This document shows, one piece after another, positions 19,891 to 20,525 of a stretch of 20,525 nucleotides of DNA (positions are counted from its first letter, which is position 1; each line of letters starts with the position of its first letter). Source of the DNA: CAIOZW01 sp049317725 (lineage in GTDB: Bacteria; Acidobacteriota; Blastocatellia; RBC074). Under the pieces are notes generated by a model that was given only the letters and a program-made list of their open reading frames with translations, did not search any database and was not told the DNA's origin. The position numbers and the translations under genes were made by a program. Where the stretch lies: assembly GCA_049317725.1 (NCBI GenBank), contig JBMOHS010000060.1, positions 1-20,525 on the forward strand, given 5' to 3'.

Positions 19891-20525
19891 ATGTCTATTC
19901 GATCAGAGCGCGAAATGAGAGGGTTTGCCGGGAAGCTGCTGACAGTGCTGAGCCTCGTCCTGCTGGTGAGCGGGGTGGGGCTGGGGCAATCAGAATCGGG
20001 GAGCGCGGCGATGGAGGGGACGATCAGTGCCCCGGATGGGCGACCGGTTGCGCAAGCAAAAGTCGAGATCCGCAGCCAAGAGACGGGCTACACCCGTTCA
20101 TTGATCACCAGCGACCGCGGACAGTACCTCGCCAGTGTCCTGCCGGTTGGTCTCTACACGGTCGAAGTCAGCGCCGATGGGTTTGCCACGGTCCGGCGCG
20201 AGTCCATCCAGTTGAGTGTCGGACAGGCGGAGCGAGTCGATCTGGCATTGCCGTTGGCCGCAGTGCGCGACGAAGTGACGGTCAGTTCGTCGGAGTCGAG
20301 CGTCGATATCGAGGAGCCGGCGACCGGTTCGACGATCGGGCAGGAGGCGGTTACCAACCTGCCGATCCGGGGGCGAAACTTTACCGACCTGATCCAGTTG
20401 ACGCCCGGCATCATTCAGGAGTCAGACCGCAAGGGGCTGGTCATCGCCGGCCAGCGCTCGATCAATTCAAACATCGCGATTGATGGAGCCGATTTCAATG
20501 ACGCGCTGCAGGGGAACCAGCGCGG
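19891..20525 (+). CDS. Oar-like TonB-dependent receptor, N-terminal part (cut by window edge)
   Basis: The first 211 residues are present and the gene runs off the right edge. ATG 19891 has GGGGGGAAG just before it; a second ATG at 19915 has no such support. A signal peptide (about 8-33) precedes a carboxypeptidase-regulatory-like (CarboxypepD_reg/Cna-B-type) domain (about 40-122): EGTISAPDGRPVAQAKVEI and GQYLASVLPVGLYTVEVSADGF. A TonB plug-type region begins around 128, with LPIRGRNFTDLIQLTPGI (157-174) and INSNIAIDGADFND (191-204). This order is typical of the large Oar-like outer-membrane proteins of Acidobacteriota and Myxococcota, usually about 1000 residues. They are thought to import large or scarce substrates, or take part in surface adhesion; the substrate cannot be inferred here. 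It is a separate unit from the thioredoxin gene. Confidence 0.9.
   Translation, partial: MSIRSEREMRGFAGKLLTVLSLVLLVSGVGLGQSESGSAAMEGTISAPDGRPVAQAKVEIRSQETGYTRSLITSDRGQYLASVLPVGLYTVEVSADGFATVRRESIQLSVGQAERVDLALPLAAVRDEVTVSSSESSVDIEEPATGSTIGQEAVTNLPIRGRNFTDLIQLTPGIIQESDRKGLVIAGQRSINSNIAIDGADFNDALQGNQR

Overview
The window looks like a chromosomal segment of a GC-rich, didermic, non-proteobacterial bacterium. The best guess is Acidobacteriota. The grounds are: a secreted Oar-like receptor with an N-terminal carboxypeptidase-regulatory-like domain and a TonB plug; a Ser/Thr kinase with the N-terminal helical leader common in that phylum, paired with an ECF-type sigma factor; secreted caspase-like peptidases; and a formylglycine-generating-enzyme (FGE) type domain. 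The phylum call is inference. I see no rRNA, tRNA, CRISPR array, insertion sequence or phage gene.

Layout. (1) 1-373, + strand: the 3' end of an FGE/SUMF1-domain gene cut by the window edge, then a hairpin-rich 3' region and a textbook intrinsic terminator. (2) 386-10667, - strand: a compact run of genes, in transcription order ECF sigma factor, transmembrane Ser/Thr kinase, FHA protein, PP2C phosphatase, a giant fusion of a SEDS glycosyltransferase (FtsW/RodA) with a class B penicillin-binding protein, a second FHA protein, and a secreted trypsin-like protease. Apart from the sigma factor and protease, this is the gene content of the actinobacterial pknA/B-pbpA-rodA-pstP-fhaB-fhaA locus, with rodA and pbpA fused. 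(3) 10668-11200: a 533-bp divergent intergenic region with several inverted repeats. (4) 11201-19362, + strand: secreted or envelope proteins, namely an M48 metallopeptidase, a caspase-like peptidase, a small exported DUF4384-type protein, a frameshifted trypsin-like remnant, a metacaspase-like peptidase with a C-terminal DUF4384-type domain, and a TlpA-like thioredoxin with a helical N-terminal region. (5) 19363-19890: a 528-bp stretch with inverted repeats and no convincing gene. (6) 19891-20525, + strand: the start of an Oar-like TonB-dependent receptor cut by the right edge.

How the parts may work together. The - strand run reads as a kinase/phosphatase/FHA circuit that controls cell-wall synthesis, with its own sigma factor at the front. 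The + strand run reads as an envelope proteolysis set. The link between them is a domain I recognise as DUF4384-like. It forms the extracytoplasmic part of the kinase, the body of the small exported protein, and the C-terminus of one caspase. This suggests, as inference, that the kinase senses, and the caspase uses, a common envelope ligand or partner.

Many long overlapping open frames exist because of the high GC content. I kept only those with recognisable motifs, sensible starts and good packing. Three starts were moved from the longest-frame position: the second kinase-adjacent gene to TTG at 8213, the sigma factor to 10667, and the distal FHA gene to 2515.
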